Source: Paratinospora sagittata (taxonomy: Eukaryota > Streptophyta > Magnoliopsida > Ranunculales > Menispermaceae). From it: DNA of 64,000 nt. Location: positions 30,332,821 through 30,396,820 of the forward strand of contig CM069590.1 in NCBI GenBank assembly GCA_035771175.1. Reading direction: 5' to 3'. Below the pieces are notes generated by a model. That model was not told the origin of the DNA and did not search any database. It saw only the letters and a program-made list of their open reading frames with translations. Of this stretch, positions 35,125-47,229 are shown one piece after another. A program made the position numbers and the translations under genes. Positions within the stretch are counted from its first letter, which is position 1; each line of letters opens with the position of its first letter.

Positions 35125-35983
35125 TAACGCATTAGTTTGATCTCTGGTGTGTAGGGTAACCCCTCGATCAATCTTAGCACTAAAACTCTGAAAATTGCAA
35201 AGTCTTCAAAATCACTTTCGATATAGTATTTTATTTTGAAAAAAATGTTTTCTGAAAGGTTTTAATCATAATTTTAATGAGTTTTGAATTATTTAAAAGT
35301 GTTTAATCTTATATCAAAGTGTTTTGTGTCAATGAAATGGTTCTTTAGTGTCAAAATATTAATTTTTCAAAAATAAGGCTATCCACCAATTTGCACGTCT
35401 TAGACTAAAATCTGATATTTCTAACGAGAAAAATGTGGGCACTTCTGCTTGCTCGATTTTTCTATTCCTTCACAGTTTTGCCAGGTTATCTTAATTGAAA
35501 TATTCTCTAGTAACACCTAGATGATTCCCATTGTCTCGCACGCCCAAAAAACTTTAGATTGCACAATGTTTTGAATTCAAATCATTTTGTAGTACTCTTG
35601 CTCTTTAACCTTCAACTTCAAATTTTATAAAACACTCATTCTCTGATTTTCAAAAATACAACACGCACGATATTTGCAAGTTATATTGAGCTTTTCGAAG
35701 AGTTTTTCAAGAGAAGAAAGTAATGATTCTTGCCTTTGCAAAAAAAGGCTTCGAATTGAATCAAAATTGCAATCTGTCTTGATGTTCAGCTAGTTCTTCA
35801 TTTTAACCCTTGTGTGCTAAGATTTGCAGAGGCTATCCATTGTTTATAAGTATCTGAAGTGGTCTCGGTAAGATAACACATGAAAAAGGAACACATCACC
35901 TGTTTTGCATCAAGAACACATCAAACAATAGCTTTCGAATTCTACAAAGATCAAGCTCGAAGAACGAAGACATATCTCATGTC
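35125..35983 (+). repeat. Monomer 42 (859 bp), E-type
   Basis: The start is TAACGC with CTTAGCAC, but the body has TATTTTATT, GTGTCAATG and CCACCAATTTGC. The tail from GTTATATTGAG through TTTATAAGTATCTG copies monomer 39. ATTGCACAATG is private. Confidence 0.95.
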
Positions 35984-36849
35984 TAATGCATTAGTTTGAT
36001 CTCTGGTGTGTAGCGTAACCCCTCGATCAATCTCAGCACTAAAACTCTGAAAATTGCAAAGTCTTCAAAATCACTTTCGATATAGTATTCCGTTTTGAAA
36101 AAAATGTTTTCCGAAAGGTTTTAATCATAATTTTAATGAGTTTTGAATTATTTAAAAGTGTTTAATCTTATATCAAAGTGTTTTGAGTCAATGAAATGGT
36201 TCTTTAGTGTCAAAATATTAATTTTTCAAAAATAAGGCTATCCAGCAATTTGCACGTCTTACACTAAAATCTGATATTTCTAACGAGAAAAATGTGGGCA
36301 CTTCTGCTTGCTCGATTTTTCTATTCCTTCACAGTTTTGCCAGGTTATCTTAATTGAAATATTCTCTAGTAACACCTAGATGATTCCCATTTTCTCGCAC
36401 GCCCAAAAAAACTTTAGATTGAACAATGTTTTGAATTCAAATCATTTTGTAGTACTTTCGCTCTTTAACCTTCAACTTCAAATTTTATAAATCACTCATT
36501 CTCTGATTTTCAAAAATTCAACACGCACGATATTTGCAAGTTAGATTGAGCTTTTTGAAGATTTTTCAAGAGAAGAAAGTAATGATTCTTGCCTTTACAA
36601 AAAAAGGCTTCGATTTGAATCAAAATTGCAATCTGCCCTGATGTTCAGCTAGGTTCTTCATTTTATCCCTTGTGTGCTAAGATTTGCAGAGGCTATCCCT
36701 TGTTTAAAACTCTAAGTATATGAAGTGCTCTCGGTAGGATAACACATCAAAAAGGAACACATCACCTGTTTTGCATCAAGAACACATCAAACAACAACTT
36801 TCGAATTCTACAAAGATCAAGCTCGAAGAACGAAGACATATCTCATGTT
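35984..36849 (+). repeat. Monomer 43 (866 bp), A-type
   Basis: It is a near copy of monomer 40, including GAAGATTTTTC, CCTTTACAAAAAAAGG and CTCTCGGTAGG. An extra A in CAAAAAAACTTTAG adds one base. CGATTTGAATC is private and removes the TTCGAA motif. Confidence 0.96.
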
Positions 36850-37714
36850 TAACGCATTAGTTTGATCTCTGGTGTGTAGGGTAACCCCTCGATCAATCTT
36901 AGCACTAAAACTCTGAAAATTGCAAAGTCTTCAAAATCACTTTCGATATAGTATTTCATTTTGACAAAAATGTTTTCCGAAAGGTTTTAATCATAATTTA
37001 AATGAGTTTTGAATTTTTTAAAAGTGTTTATTCTTGTATCAAAGTGTTTTGAGTCAATGAAATGGTTCTTTAGTGTCAAAATATTAAATTTTCAAAAATA
37101 AGGCTATCCAACAATTGACACGTCTTAGACTAAAATCTTATATTTCTAACGAGAAAAATGTGGGCACTTCTGCTTGCTCGATTTTTCTATTCCTTCACAG
37201 TTTTGCCAGGTTATCTTAATTGAAATATTCTCTAGTAACACCTAAATGATTCCCATTGTCTCGCACGCCCAAAAAACTTTAGATTGAACAATGTTTTGAA
37301 TTCAAATCATTTTGTAGTACTCTTGCTCTTTAACCTTCAACTTCTAATTTTATAAAACACTCATTCTCTGATTTTGAAAAATACAACACGCACGATATTT
37401 GCAAGTTAGATTGAGCTTTTCGAAGAGTTTTTCAAGAGAAGAAAGTAATGATTCTTGCCTTTGCAAAAAAAGGCTTCGAATTAAATCAAAATTGCAATCT
37501 GTCTTGATGTTCAGCTAGTTCTTCATTTTATCCCTTGTGTGCTAAGATTTGCAGACGCTATCCCTTGTTTAAAACTCTAAGTGTATGAAGTGGTCTCGGT
37601 AAGATAACACATCAAAAAGGAACACATCACCTATTTTGCCTCAAGAACACATCAAACAACAGCTTTCGAATTCTACAAAGATCAAGCTCGAAGAACGAAG
37701 ACATATCTCATGTC
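36850..37714 (+). repeat. Monomer 44 (865 bp), monomer-41 body with a new tail
   Basis: ATTAAATTTTC, CAATTGAC, CTTCTAATTTT and CGAATTAAATC match monomer 41. The tail changes to GCAGACGCTATCCC, AAGTGTATG and CACCTATTTTGCCTC, the tail of monomer 45. It bridges two higher-order blocks. Confidence 0.95.
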
Positions 37715-38580
37715 TAATGCATTAGTTTGATCTCTGGTGTGTAGGCTAACCCGTCGATCCATCTCAGCACTAAAACTCTGAAAATTTCAAAGCCTTCAAA
37801 ATCACTTTCGATATAGTATTTTATTTTGAAAAAAATGTTTTCTGAAAGGTTTTAATCATAATTTTAATGGGTTTTGAATTATTTAAAAGTGTTTAATCTT
37901 ATATCAAAGTGTTTTGAGTCAATGAAATGGTTCTTTAGTGTCAAAATATTAATTTTTCAAAAATAAGGCTATCCACCAATTTGCACGTCTTAGACTAAAA
38001 TCTGATATTTCTAACGAGAAAAATGTGGGCACTTCTGCTTGCTCGATTTTTCTATTCCTTCACAGTTTTGCCAGGTTATCTTAATTGAAATATTCTCTAG
38101 TAACACCTAGAAGATTCCCATTGTCTCGCACGCCCAAAAAACTTTAGATTGAACAATGTTTTGAATTCAAATCATTTTGTAGTACTCTTGCTCTTTAACC
38201 TTCAACTTCAAATTTTATAAAACACTCATTCACTGATTTTCAAAAATACAACACGCACGATATTTGCAAGTTAGATTGAGCTTTTCGAAGTGTTTTTTCA
38301 AGAGAAGAAAGTAATGATTCTTGCCTTTGCAAAAAAAGGCTTCGAATTGAATCAAAATTGCAATCTGTCTTGATGTTCAGCTAGTTCTTCATTTTAACCC
38401 TTGTGTGCTAAGATTTGCAGACGCTATCCCTTGTTTAAAACTCTAAGTGTATGAAGTGGTCTCGGTAAGATAACACATCAAAAAGGAACACATCACCTAT
38501 TTTGCCTCAAGAACACATCAAACAACAGCTTTCGAATTCTACAAAGATCAAGCTCGAAGAACGAAGACATATCTCATGTC
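37715..38580 (+). repeat. Monomer 45 (866 bp), unit 1 of the 2.6-kb trimer, copy 1
   Basis: It has GGCTAACCCGTCGATCC, AATGGGTTTTG, AGAAGATTCCC, GAAGTGTTTTTTC, TTTTAACCC, GCAGACGC and AAGTGTATG. From about the middle onward it aligns with monomers 48 and 51. The 5' part instead resembles monomer 46. Confidence 0.95.
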
Positions 38581-39445
38581 TAATGCATTAGTTTGATCTC
38601 TGGTGTGTAGGCTAACCCGTCGATCAATCTCAGCACTAAAACTCTGAAAATTTCAAAGTCTTCAAAATCACTTTCGATATAGTATTTTATTTTGAAAAAA
38701 ATGTTTTCTGAAAGGTTTTAATCATAATTTTAATGGGTTTTGAATTATTTAAAAGTGTTTAATCTTATATCAAAGTGTTTTGAGTCAATGAAATGGTTCT
38801 TTAGTGTCAAAATATTAATTTTTCAAAAATAAGGCTATCCACCAATTTGCACGTCTTAGACTAAAATCTGATATTTCTAACGAGAAAAATGTGGGCACTT
38901 CTGCTTGCTTGATTTTTCTATTCCTTCACAGTTTTGCCAGGTTATCTTAATTGAAATATTCTCTAGTAACACCTAGATGATTCCCATTTTCTCGCACGCC
39001 CAGAAAACTTTAGATTGAACAATGTTTTGAATTCAAATCATTTTGTAGTACTCTTGCTCTTTAACCTTCAACTTAAAATTTTATAAAACACTCATTCTCT
39101 GATTTTCAAAAATACAACACGCACGATATTTGCAAGTTAGATTGAGCTTTTCGAAGAGTTTTTCAAGAGATGAAAGAAATGATTCTTGCATTTGCAAAAA
39201 AAGGCTTCGAATTGAATCAAAATTGCAATCTGTCTTGATGTTCAGCTAGTTCTTCATTTAATCCCTTGTGTGCTAAGATTTGCAGAGGCTATCCATTGTT
39301 TAAAACTCTAAGTATCAGAAGTGGTCTCGGTAAGATAACACATGAAAAAGGAACACATCACCTGTTTTGCATCAAGAACACATCAAACAATAGCTTTCGA
39401 ATTCTACAAAGATCAAGCTCGAATAACGAAGACATATCTCATGTC
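38581..39445 (+). repeat. Monomer 46 (865 bp), unit 2 of the 2.6-kb trimer, copy 1
   Basis: It has AATGGGTTTTG, CCCAGAAAACTTTAG, CTTAAAATTTTA, AGAGATGAAAG and CATTTAATCCC, shared with monomers 49 and 52. The TATCAG tail leaves a 60-codon TTG frame open at 39266-39448. Confidence 0.96.
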
Positions 39446-40312
39446 TAATGCATTAGTTTGATCTCTGGTGTGTAGGGTAACCCCTCGATCAATCTCAGCA
39501 CTAAAACTCTAAAAATTGCAAAGTCTTCAAAATCACTTTCGATATAGTATTTCGTTTTGAAAAAAATGTTTTCCGAAAGGTTTTAATCATAATTTAAATG
39601 AGTTTTGAATTATTTAAAAGTGTTTAATCTTATATCAAAGTGTTTTGTGTCAATGAAATGGTTCTTTAGTGTCAAAATATTAATTTTTCAAAAATAAGGC
39701 TATCCAACAATTTGCACGTCTTAGACTAAAATCTGATATTTCTAACGAGAAAAATGTGGGCACTTCTGCTTGCTCGATTTTTCTATTCCTTCACAGTTTT
39801 GCCAGGTTATATTAATTGAAATATTCTCTAGTAACACCTAGAAGATTCCCATTGTCTCGCACGCCCAAAAAACTTTAGATTGAACAATGTTTTGAATTCA
39901 AATCATTTTGTAGTACTCTGGCTCTTTAACCTTCAACTTCAAATTTTATAAAAGACTCATTCTCTGATTTTCAAAAATACAACACGCACGATATTTGCAA
40001 GTTAGATTGAGCTTTTCGAAGAGTTTTTCAAGTGAAGAAAGAAACGATTCTTGCATTTGCAAAAAAAGGCTTCGAATTGAATCAAAATTGCAATCTGTCT
40101 TGATGTTCAGCTAGTTCTTCATTTTATCCCTTGTGTGCTAAGATTTGCAGAGGCTATCCATTGTTTAAAACTCTAAGCATCTGAAGTGGTCTCGGTAAGA
40201 TAACACATGAAAAAGGAACACATCACCTGTTTTGCATCAAGAACACATCAAACAATATAGCTTTCGAATTCTACAAAGATCAAGCTCGAAGAACGAAGAC
40301 ATATCTCATGTC
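39446..40312 (+). repeat. Monomer 47 (867 bp), unit 3 of the 2.6-kb trimer, copy 1
   Basis: It has ATTTAAATGAG, CCAACAATTTGC, TTATATTAATTG, AAAAGACTC and AGTGAAGAAAGAAACG, shared with monomer 50. Its tail AAGCATCTG plus CAATATAGC matches monomers 32 and 35 rather than 50. Confidence 0.95.
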
Positions 40313-41178
40313 TAATGCATTAGTTTGATCTCTGGTGTGTAGGGTAACCCCTCGATCAATCTCTGCAATAAAACTCTAAAAATTGCAAAGTCTTCAAAAT
40401 CACTTTCGATATAGTATTTCGTTTTGAAAAAAATGTTTTTCGAAAGGTTTTAATCATAATTTTAATGAGTTTTGAATTATTTAAAAGTGTTTAATCTTAT
40501 ATCAAAGTGTTTTGTGTCAATGAAATGGTTCTTTAGTGTCAAAATATTAATTTTTCAAAAATAAGGCTATCCACCAATTTGCACGTCTTAGACTAAAATC
40601 TGATATTTCTAACGAGAAAAATGTGGGCACTTCTGCTTGCTCGATTTTTCTATTCCTTCACAGTTTTGCCAGGTTATCTTAATTGAAATATTCTCTAGTA
40701 ACACCTAGAAGATTCCCATTGTCTCGCACGCCCAAAAAACTTTAGATTGAACAATGTTTTGAATTCAAATCATTTTGTAGTACTCTTGCTCTTTAACCTT
40801 CAACTTCAAATTTTATAAAACACTCATTCTCCGATTTTCAAAAATACAACACGCACGATATTTGCAAGTTAGATTGAGCTTTTCGAAGTGTTTTTTCAAG
40901 AGAAGAAAGTAATGATTCTTGCCTTTGCAAAAAAAGGCTTCGAATTGAATCAAAATTGCAATCTGTCTTGATGTTCAACTAGTTCTTCATTTTAACCCTT
41001 GTGTGCTAAGATTTGCAGACGCTATCCCTTGTTTAAAACTCTAAGTGTATGAAGTGGTCTCGGTAAGATAACACATCAAAAAGGAACACATCACCTGTTT
41101 TGCCTCAAGAACACATCAAACAACAGCTTTCGAATTCTACAAAGATCAAGCTCGAAGAACGAAGACATATCTCATGTC
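40313..41178 (+). repeat. Monomer 48 (866 bp), unit 1 of the 2.6-kb trimer, copy 2
   Basis: It has CTCTGCAATAAAAC, TTTGTGTCAATG, AGAAGATTCCC, GAAGTGTTTTTTC, GCAGACGC and AAGTGTATG. It pairs with monomer 51 throughout. TTTTTCGAAAGG, ATTCTCCGATT and GTTCAACTAG are private. Confidence 0.96.
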
Positions 41179-42043
41179 TAATGCATTAGTTTGATCTCTG
41201 GTGTGTAGGCTAACCCCTCGATCAATCTCAGCACTAAAACTCTGAAAATTTCAAAGTCTTCAAAATCACTTTCGATATAGTATTTTATTTTGAAAAAAAT
41301 GTTTTCTGAAAGGTTTTAATCATAATTTTAATGGGTTTTGAATTATTTAAAAGTGTTTAATCTTATATCAAAGTGTTTTGAGTCAATGAAATGGTTCTTT
41401 AGTGTCAAAATATTAATTTTTCAAAAATAAGGCTATCCACCAATTTGCACGTCTTAGACTAAAATCTGATATTTCTAACGAGAAAAATGTGGGCACTTCT
41501 GCTTGCTCGATTTTTCTATTCCTTCACAGTTTTGCCAGGTTATCTTAATTGAAATATTCTGTAGTAACACCTAGATGATTCCCATTTTCTCGCACGCCCA
41601 GAAAACTTTAGATTGAATAATGTTTTGAATTCAAATCATTTTGTAGTACTCTTGCTCTTTAACCTTCAACTTAAAATTTTATAAAACACTCATTCTCTGA
41701 TTTTCAAAAATACAACACGCACGATATTTGCAAGTTAGATTGAGCTTTTCGAAGAGTTTTTCAAGAGATGAAAGAAATGATTCTTGCATTTGCAAAAAAA
41801 GGCTTCGAATTGAATCAAAATTGCAATCTGTCTTGATGTTCAGCTAGTTCTTCATTTAATCCCTTGTGTGCTAAGATTTGCAGAGGCTATCCATTGTTTA
41901 AAACTCTAAGTATCAGAAGTGGTCTCGGTAAGATAACACATGAAAAAGGAACACATCACCTGTTTTGCATCAAGAACACATCAAACAATAGCTTTCGAAT
42001 TCTACAAAGATCAAGCTCGAAGAACGAAGACATATCTCATGTC
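41179..42043 (+). repeat. Monomer 49 (865 bp), unit 2 of the 2.6-kb trimer, copy 2
   Basis: It is a near copy of monomers 46 and 52, with CCCAGAAAACTTTAG and AGAGATGAAAG. TTCTGTAGTAAC and ATTGAATAATG are private. A 60-codon frame is open at 41864-42046. Confidence 0.96.
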
Positions 42044-42908
42044 TAATGCATTAGTTTGATCTCTGGTGTGTAGGGTAACCCCTCGATCAATCTCAGCACT
42101 AAAACTCTGAAAATTGCAAAGTCTTCAAAATCACTTTCGATATAGTATTTCGTTTTGAAAAAAATGTTTTCCGAAAGGTTTTAATCATAATTTAAATGAG
42201 TTTTGAATTATTTAAAAGTGTTTAATCTTATATCAAAGTGTTTTGTGTCAATGAAATGGTTCTTTAGTGTCAAAATATTAATTTTTCAAAAATAAGGTTA
42301 TCCAACAATTTGCACGTCTTAGACTAAAATCTGATATTTCTAACGAGAAAAATGGGGGCACTTCTGCTTGCTCGATTTTTCTATTCCTTCACAGTTTTGC
42401 CAGGTTATATTAATTGAAATATTCTCTAGTAACACCTAGAAGATTCCCATTGTCTCGCACGCCCAAAAAACTTTAGATTGAACAATGTTTTGAATTCAAA
42501 TCATTTTGTAGTACTCTTGCTCTTTAACCTTCAACTTCAAATTTTATAAAAGACTCATTCTCTGATTTTCAAAAATACAACACGCACGATATTTGCAAGT
42601 TAGATTGAGCTTTTCGAAGAGTTTTTCAAGTGAAGAAAGAAACGATTCTTGCATTTGCAAAAAAAGGCTTCGAATTGAATCAAAATTGCAATCTGTCTTG
42701 ATGTTCAGCTAGTTCTTCATTTTATCCCTTGTGTGCTAAGATTTGCAGAGGCTATCCATTGTTTAAAACTCTAAGTATCAGAAGTGGTCTCGGTAAGATA
42801 ACACATGAAAAAGGAACACATCACCTGTTTTGCATCAAGAACACATCAAACAATAGCTTTCGAATTCTACAAAGATCAAGCTCGAAGAACGAAGACATAT
42901 CTCATGTC
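42044..42908 (+). repeat. Monomer 50 (865 bp), unit 3 of the 2.6-kb trimer, copy 2
   Basis: It matches monomer 47 up to the tail, then has TATCAG and CAATAGC in place of AAGCATCTG and CAATATAGC, so a 60-codon frame opens at 42729-42911. AAGGTTATCC and AATGGGGGCAC are private. Confidence 0.96.
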
Positions 42909-43774
42909 TAATGCATTAGTTTGATCTCTGGTGTGTAGGGTAACCCCTCGATCAATCTCTGCACTAAAACTCTGAAAATTGCAAAGTCTTCAAAATCACT
43001 TTCGAAATAGTATTTCGTTTTGAAAAAAATGTTTTCCGAAAGGTTTTAATCATAATTTTAATGAGTTTTGAATTATTTAAAAGTGTTTAATCTTATATCA
43101 AAGTGTTTTGTGTCAATGCAATGGTTCTTTAGTGTCAAAATATTAATTTTTCAAAAATAAGGCTATCCAGCAATTTGCACGTCTTAGACTAAAATCTGAT
43201 ATTTCTAACGAGAAAAATGTGGGCACTTCTGCTTGCTCGATTTTTCTATTCCTTCACAGTTTTGCCAGGTTATCTTAATTGAAATATTCTCTAGTAACAC
43301 CTAGAAGATTCCCATTGTCTCGCATGCCCAAAAAACTTTAGATTGAACAATGTTTTGTATTCAAATCATTTTGTAGTACTCTTGCTCTTTAACCTTCAAC
43401 TTCAAATTTTATAAAACACTCATTCTCTGATTTTCAAAAATACAACACGCACGATATTTGCAAGTTAGATTGAGCTTTTCGAAGTGTTTTTTCAAGAGAA
43501 GAAAGTAATGATTCTTGCCTTTGCAAAAAAAGGCTTCGAATTGAATCAAAATTGCAATCTGTCTTGATGTTCAGCTAGTTCTTCATTTTAACCCTTGTGT
43601 GCTAAGATTTGCAGACGCTATCCCTTGTTTAAAACTCTAAGTGTATGAAGTGGTCTCGGTAAGATAACACATCAAAAAGGAACACATCACCTGTTTTGCC
43701 TCAAGAACACATCAAACAATAGCTTTCGAATTCTACAAAGATCAAGCTCGAAGAACGAAGACATATCTCATGTC
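42909..43774 (+). repeat. Monomer 51 (866 bp), unit 1 of the 2.6-kb trimer, copy 3
   Basis: It is a near copy of monomer 48. TTCGAAATAG, GTCAATGCAATGG, CGCATGCCC and TTTTGTATTC are private. The last of these destroys the first EcoRI motif. Confidence 0.96.
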
Positions 43775-44639
43775 TAATGCATTAGTTTGATCTCTGGTGT
43801 GTAGGCTAACCCCTCGATCAATCTCAGCACTAAAACTCTGAAAATTTCAAAGTCTTCAAAATCACTTTCGATATAGTATTTTATTTTGAAAAAAATGTTT
43901 TCTGAAAGGTTTTAATCATAATTTTAATGGGTTTTGAATTATTTAAAAGTGTTTAATCTTATATCAAAGTGTTTTGAGTCAATGAAATGGTTCTTTAGTG
44001 TCAAAATATTAATTTTTCAAAAATAAGGCTATCCACCAATTTGCACGTCTTAGACTAAAATCTGATATTTCTAACGAGAAAAATGTGGGCACTTCTGCTT
44101 GCTCGATTTTTCTATTCCTTCACAGTTTTGCCAGGTTATCTTAATTGAAATATTCTCTAGTAACACCTAGATGATTCCCATTTTCTCGCACGCCCAGAAA
44201 ACTTTAGATTGAACAATGTTTTGAATTCAAATCATTTTGTAGTACTCTTGCTCTTTAACCTTCAACTTAAAATTTTATAAAACACTCATTCTCTGATTTT
44301 CAAAAATACAACACGCACGATATTTGCAAGTTAGATTGAGCTTTTCGAAGAGTTTTTCAAGAGATGAAAGAAATGATTCTTGCATTTGCAAAAAAAGGCT
44401 TCGAATTGAATCAAAATTGCAATCTGTCTTGATGTTCAGCTAGTTCTTCATTTAATCCCTTGTGTGCTAAGATTTGCAGAGGCTATCCATTGTTTAAAAC
44501 TCTAAGTATCAGAAGTGGTCTCGGTAAGATAACACATGAAAAAGGAACACATCACCTGTTTTGCATCAAGAACACATCAAACAATAGCTTTCGAATTCTA
44601 CAAAGATCAATCTCGAAAAACGAAGACATATCTCATGTC
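43775..44639 (+). repeat. Monomer 52 (865 bp), unit 2 of the 2.6-kb trimer, copy 3
   Basis: It is a near copy of monomers 46 and 49. AGATCAATCTCGAAAAAC near the 3' end is private. A 60-codon frame is open at 44460-44642. Confidence 0.96.
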
Positions 44640-45505
44640 TAATGCATTAGTTTGATCTCTGGTGTGTAGGGTAACCCCTCGATTAATCTCAGCACTAAAA
44701 CTCTGAAAATTGCAAAGTCTTCAAAATCACTTTCGATATAGTTTTTCGTTTTGAAAAAAATGTTTTCCGAAAGGTTTTAATCATAATTTAAATGAGTTTT
44801 GAATTATTTAAAAGTGTTTAATCTTATATCAAAGTGTTTTGTGTCAATGAAATGGTTCTTTAGTGTCAAAATATTAATTTTTCAAAAATAAGGCTATCCA
44901 ACAATTTGCACGTCTTAGACTAAAATCTGATATTTCTAAAGAGAAAAATGTGGGCACTTCTGCTTGCTCGATTTTTCTATTCCTTCACAGTTTTGCCAGG
45001 TTATATTAATTGAAATATTCTCTAGTAACACCTAGAAGATTCCCATTGTCTCGCACGCCCAAAAAACTTTAGATTGAACAATGTTTTGAATTCAAATCAT
45101 TTTGTAGTACTCTTGCTCTTTAACCTTCAACTTCAAATTTTATAAAAGACTCATTTTCTGATTTTCAAAAATACAACACGCACGATATTTGCAAGTTAGA
45201 TTGAGCTTTTTGAAGAGTTTTTCAAGAGAAGAAAGTAATGATTCTTGCCTTTGCAAAAAAAGGCTTCGAATTGAATGAAAATTGCAATCTGCCCTGATGT
45301 TCAGCTAGGTTCTTCATTTTATCCCTTGTGTGCTAAGATTTGCAGAGGCTATCCCTTGTTTAAAACTCTAAGTATGTGAAGTGGTCTCGGTAAGATAACA
45401 CATCAAAAAGGACCACATCACCTGTTTTGCATCAAGAACACATCAAACAACAACTTTCGAATTCTACAAAGATCAAGCTCGAAGAACGAAGACATATCTC
45501 ATGTT
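44640..45505 (+). repeat. Monomer 53 (866 bp), chimera of trimer unit 3 and A-type
   Basis: The first ~540 bp follow monomers 47 and 50, with ATTTAAATGAG, CCAACAATTTGC, TTATATTAATTG and AAAAGACTC. After about 45200 it switches to A-type CTTTTTGAAG, CTGCCCTG, AGGTTCTTC and CAACAAC. It marks where the 2.6-kb trimer block ends. Confidence 0.95.
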
Positions 45506-46369
45506 TAACTCATGAGTTTGATCTCTGGTGTGTAGGGTAACCCCTCGATCAATCTTAGCACTAAAACTCTGAAAATTGCAAAGTCTTCAAAATCACTTTC
45601 GATATAGTATTTCATTTTGACAAAAATGTTTTCCGAATGGTTTTAATCATAATTTTAATGAGTTTTGAATTATTTAAAAGTGTTTATTCTTGTATCAAAG
45701 TGTTTTGAGTCAATGAAATGGTTCTTTAGTGTCAAAATATTAATTTTTCAAAAATAAGGCTATCCAGCAATTGGCACGTCTTAGACTAAAATTTAATATT
45801 TCTAACGAGAAAAATGTGGGTACTTCTGCTTGCTCGATTTTTCTATTCCTTCACAGTTTTGCAAGGTTATCTTAATTGAAATATTCTCTAGTAACACCTA
45901 GATGATTCCCATTATCTCGCACGCCCAAAAAACTTTAGATTGAACAATGTTTTGAATTCAAATCATTTTGTAGTACTCTTGCTCTTTAACCTTCAATTTC
46001 AAATTTTATAAAACACTCATTCTCTGATTTTCAAAAATACAACACGCACGATATTTGCAAGTTAGATTGAGCTTTTCGAAGAGTTTTTCAAGAGAAGAAA
46101 GTAATGATTCTTGCCTTTGCAAAAAAAGGCTTCGAATTGAATCAAAATTGCAATCTGTCTTGATGTTCAGCTAGTTCTTCATTTTATCCCTTGTGTGCTA
46201 AGATTTGCAGAGGCTATCCATTGTTTAAAACTCTAAGTATATGAAGTGGTCTCGGTAAGATAACACATCAAAAAGGAACACATCACCTGTTTTGCATCAA
46301 GAACACATCAAACAATAGCTTTCGAATTCTACAATGGTCAAGCTCGAAGAAAGAAGACTATCTCATGTC
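45506..46369 (+). repeat. Monomer 54 (864 bp), B-type
   Basis: It starts TAACTCATGA and has the full B-type marker set plus CTTCAATTTC, shared with monomers 59 and 62. The end reads GAAGACTATCTC, lacking a base relative to GAAGACATATCTC, and this form recurs in monomers 56, 59 and 62. Confidence 0.95.
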
Positions 46370-47229
46370 TAATGCATTAGTTTGATCTCTGGTGTGTAGG
46401 GTAACCCCTCGATCAATCTCAGCACTAAAACTCTGAAAATTGCAAAGTCTTCAAAATCACTTTCGATATAGTATTTCATTTTGAAAAAAATGTTTTCTGA
46501 AAGGTTTTAATCATAATTTAAATGAGTTTTGAATTATTTAAAAGTGTTTAATCTTATATCAAAGTGTTTTGTGTCAATGAAATGGTTCTTTAGTGTCAAA
46601 ATATTAATTTTTCAAAAATAAGGCTGTCCACCAATTTGCACGTCTTAGACTAAAATCAGATATTTCTAACGAGAAAAATGTGGGCACTTCTGCTTGCTCG
46701 ATTTTTCTATTCCTTCACAGTTTTGCCAGGTTATATTAATTGAAATATTCTCTAGTAACACCTAGAAGATTCCCATTGTCTCGCACGCCCAAAAAACTTT
46801 AGATTGAACAATGTTTTGAATTCAAATAATTTTGTAGTACTCTTTCTCTTTAACCTTCAACTTCAAATTTTATAAAACACTCATTCTCTGATTTTCAAAA
46901 ATACAACACGCACGTTATTTGCAAGTTAGATTGAGCTTTTCGAAGAGTTTTTCAAGAGAAGAAAGTAATGATTCTTGCCTTTGCAAAAAAAAGGCTTCGA
47001 ATTGAATCAAAATTTCAATCTGTCTTGATGTTCAGCTAGTTCTTCATTTTATCCCTTGTGTGCTAATATTTGCAGAGGCTATCCATTGTTTATAAGTATA
47101 TGAAGTGGTCTCGGTAAGATAACACATCAAAAAGGAACACATCACCTGTTTTGCATCAAGAACACATCAAACAACAACTTTCGAATTCTACAAAGATCAA
47201 GCTCGAAGAACGAAGACATATCTCATGTT
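46370..47229 (+). repeat. Monomer 55 (860 bp), E-type with A-type tail
   Basis: It has GGCTGTCCACC, CGCACGTTATTT, eight loop A residues, AATTTCAATCTG and CTAATATTTGC, shared with monomers 57 and 60. The tail then reads TTTATAAGTATATG and CAACAAC, unlike other E-type copies. AAAATCAGATATT is private. Confidence 0.95.

Larger units (their letters stand above)
32561..37714 (+). repeat. Higher-order trimer, two copies, offset 2564 bp
   Basis: Monomers 39-40-41 pair with 42-43-44. The second units share GAAGATTTTTC and CTCTCGGTAGG, seen nowhere else in the window. The third units share ATTAAATTTTC plus CTTCTAATTTT. The offset is shortened by the 25-bp deletion in monomer 41. Confidence 0.9.
37715..45200 (+). 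repeat. Higher-order trimer of ~2597 bp, three consecutive copies
   Basis: Units start at 37715, 40313 and 42909 (spacings 2598 and 2596). Unit 1 is marked by GAAGTGTTTTTTC, GCAGACGC and AAGTGTATG. Unit 2 is marked by CCCAGAAAACTTTAG, CTTAAAATTTTA and AGAGATGAAAG. Unit 3 is marked by ATTTAAATGAG, CCAACAATTTGC, TTATATTAATTG and AAAAGACTC. The third copy ends inside monomer 53. This is the best-defined higher-order repeat of the window. Confidence 0.93.
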
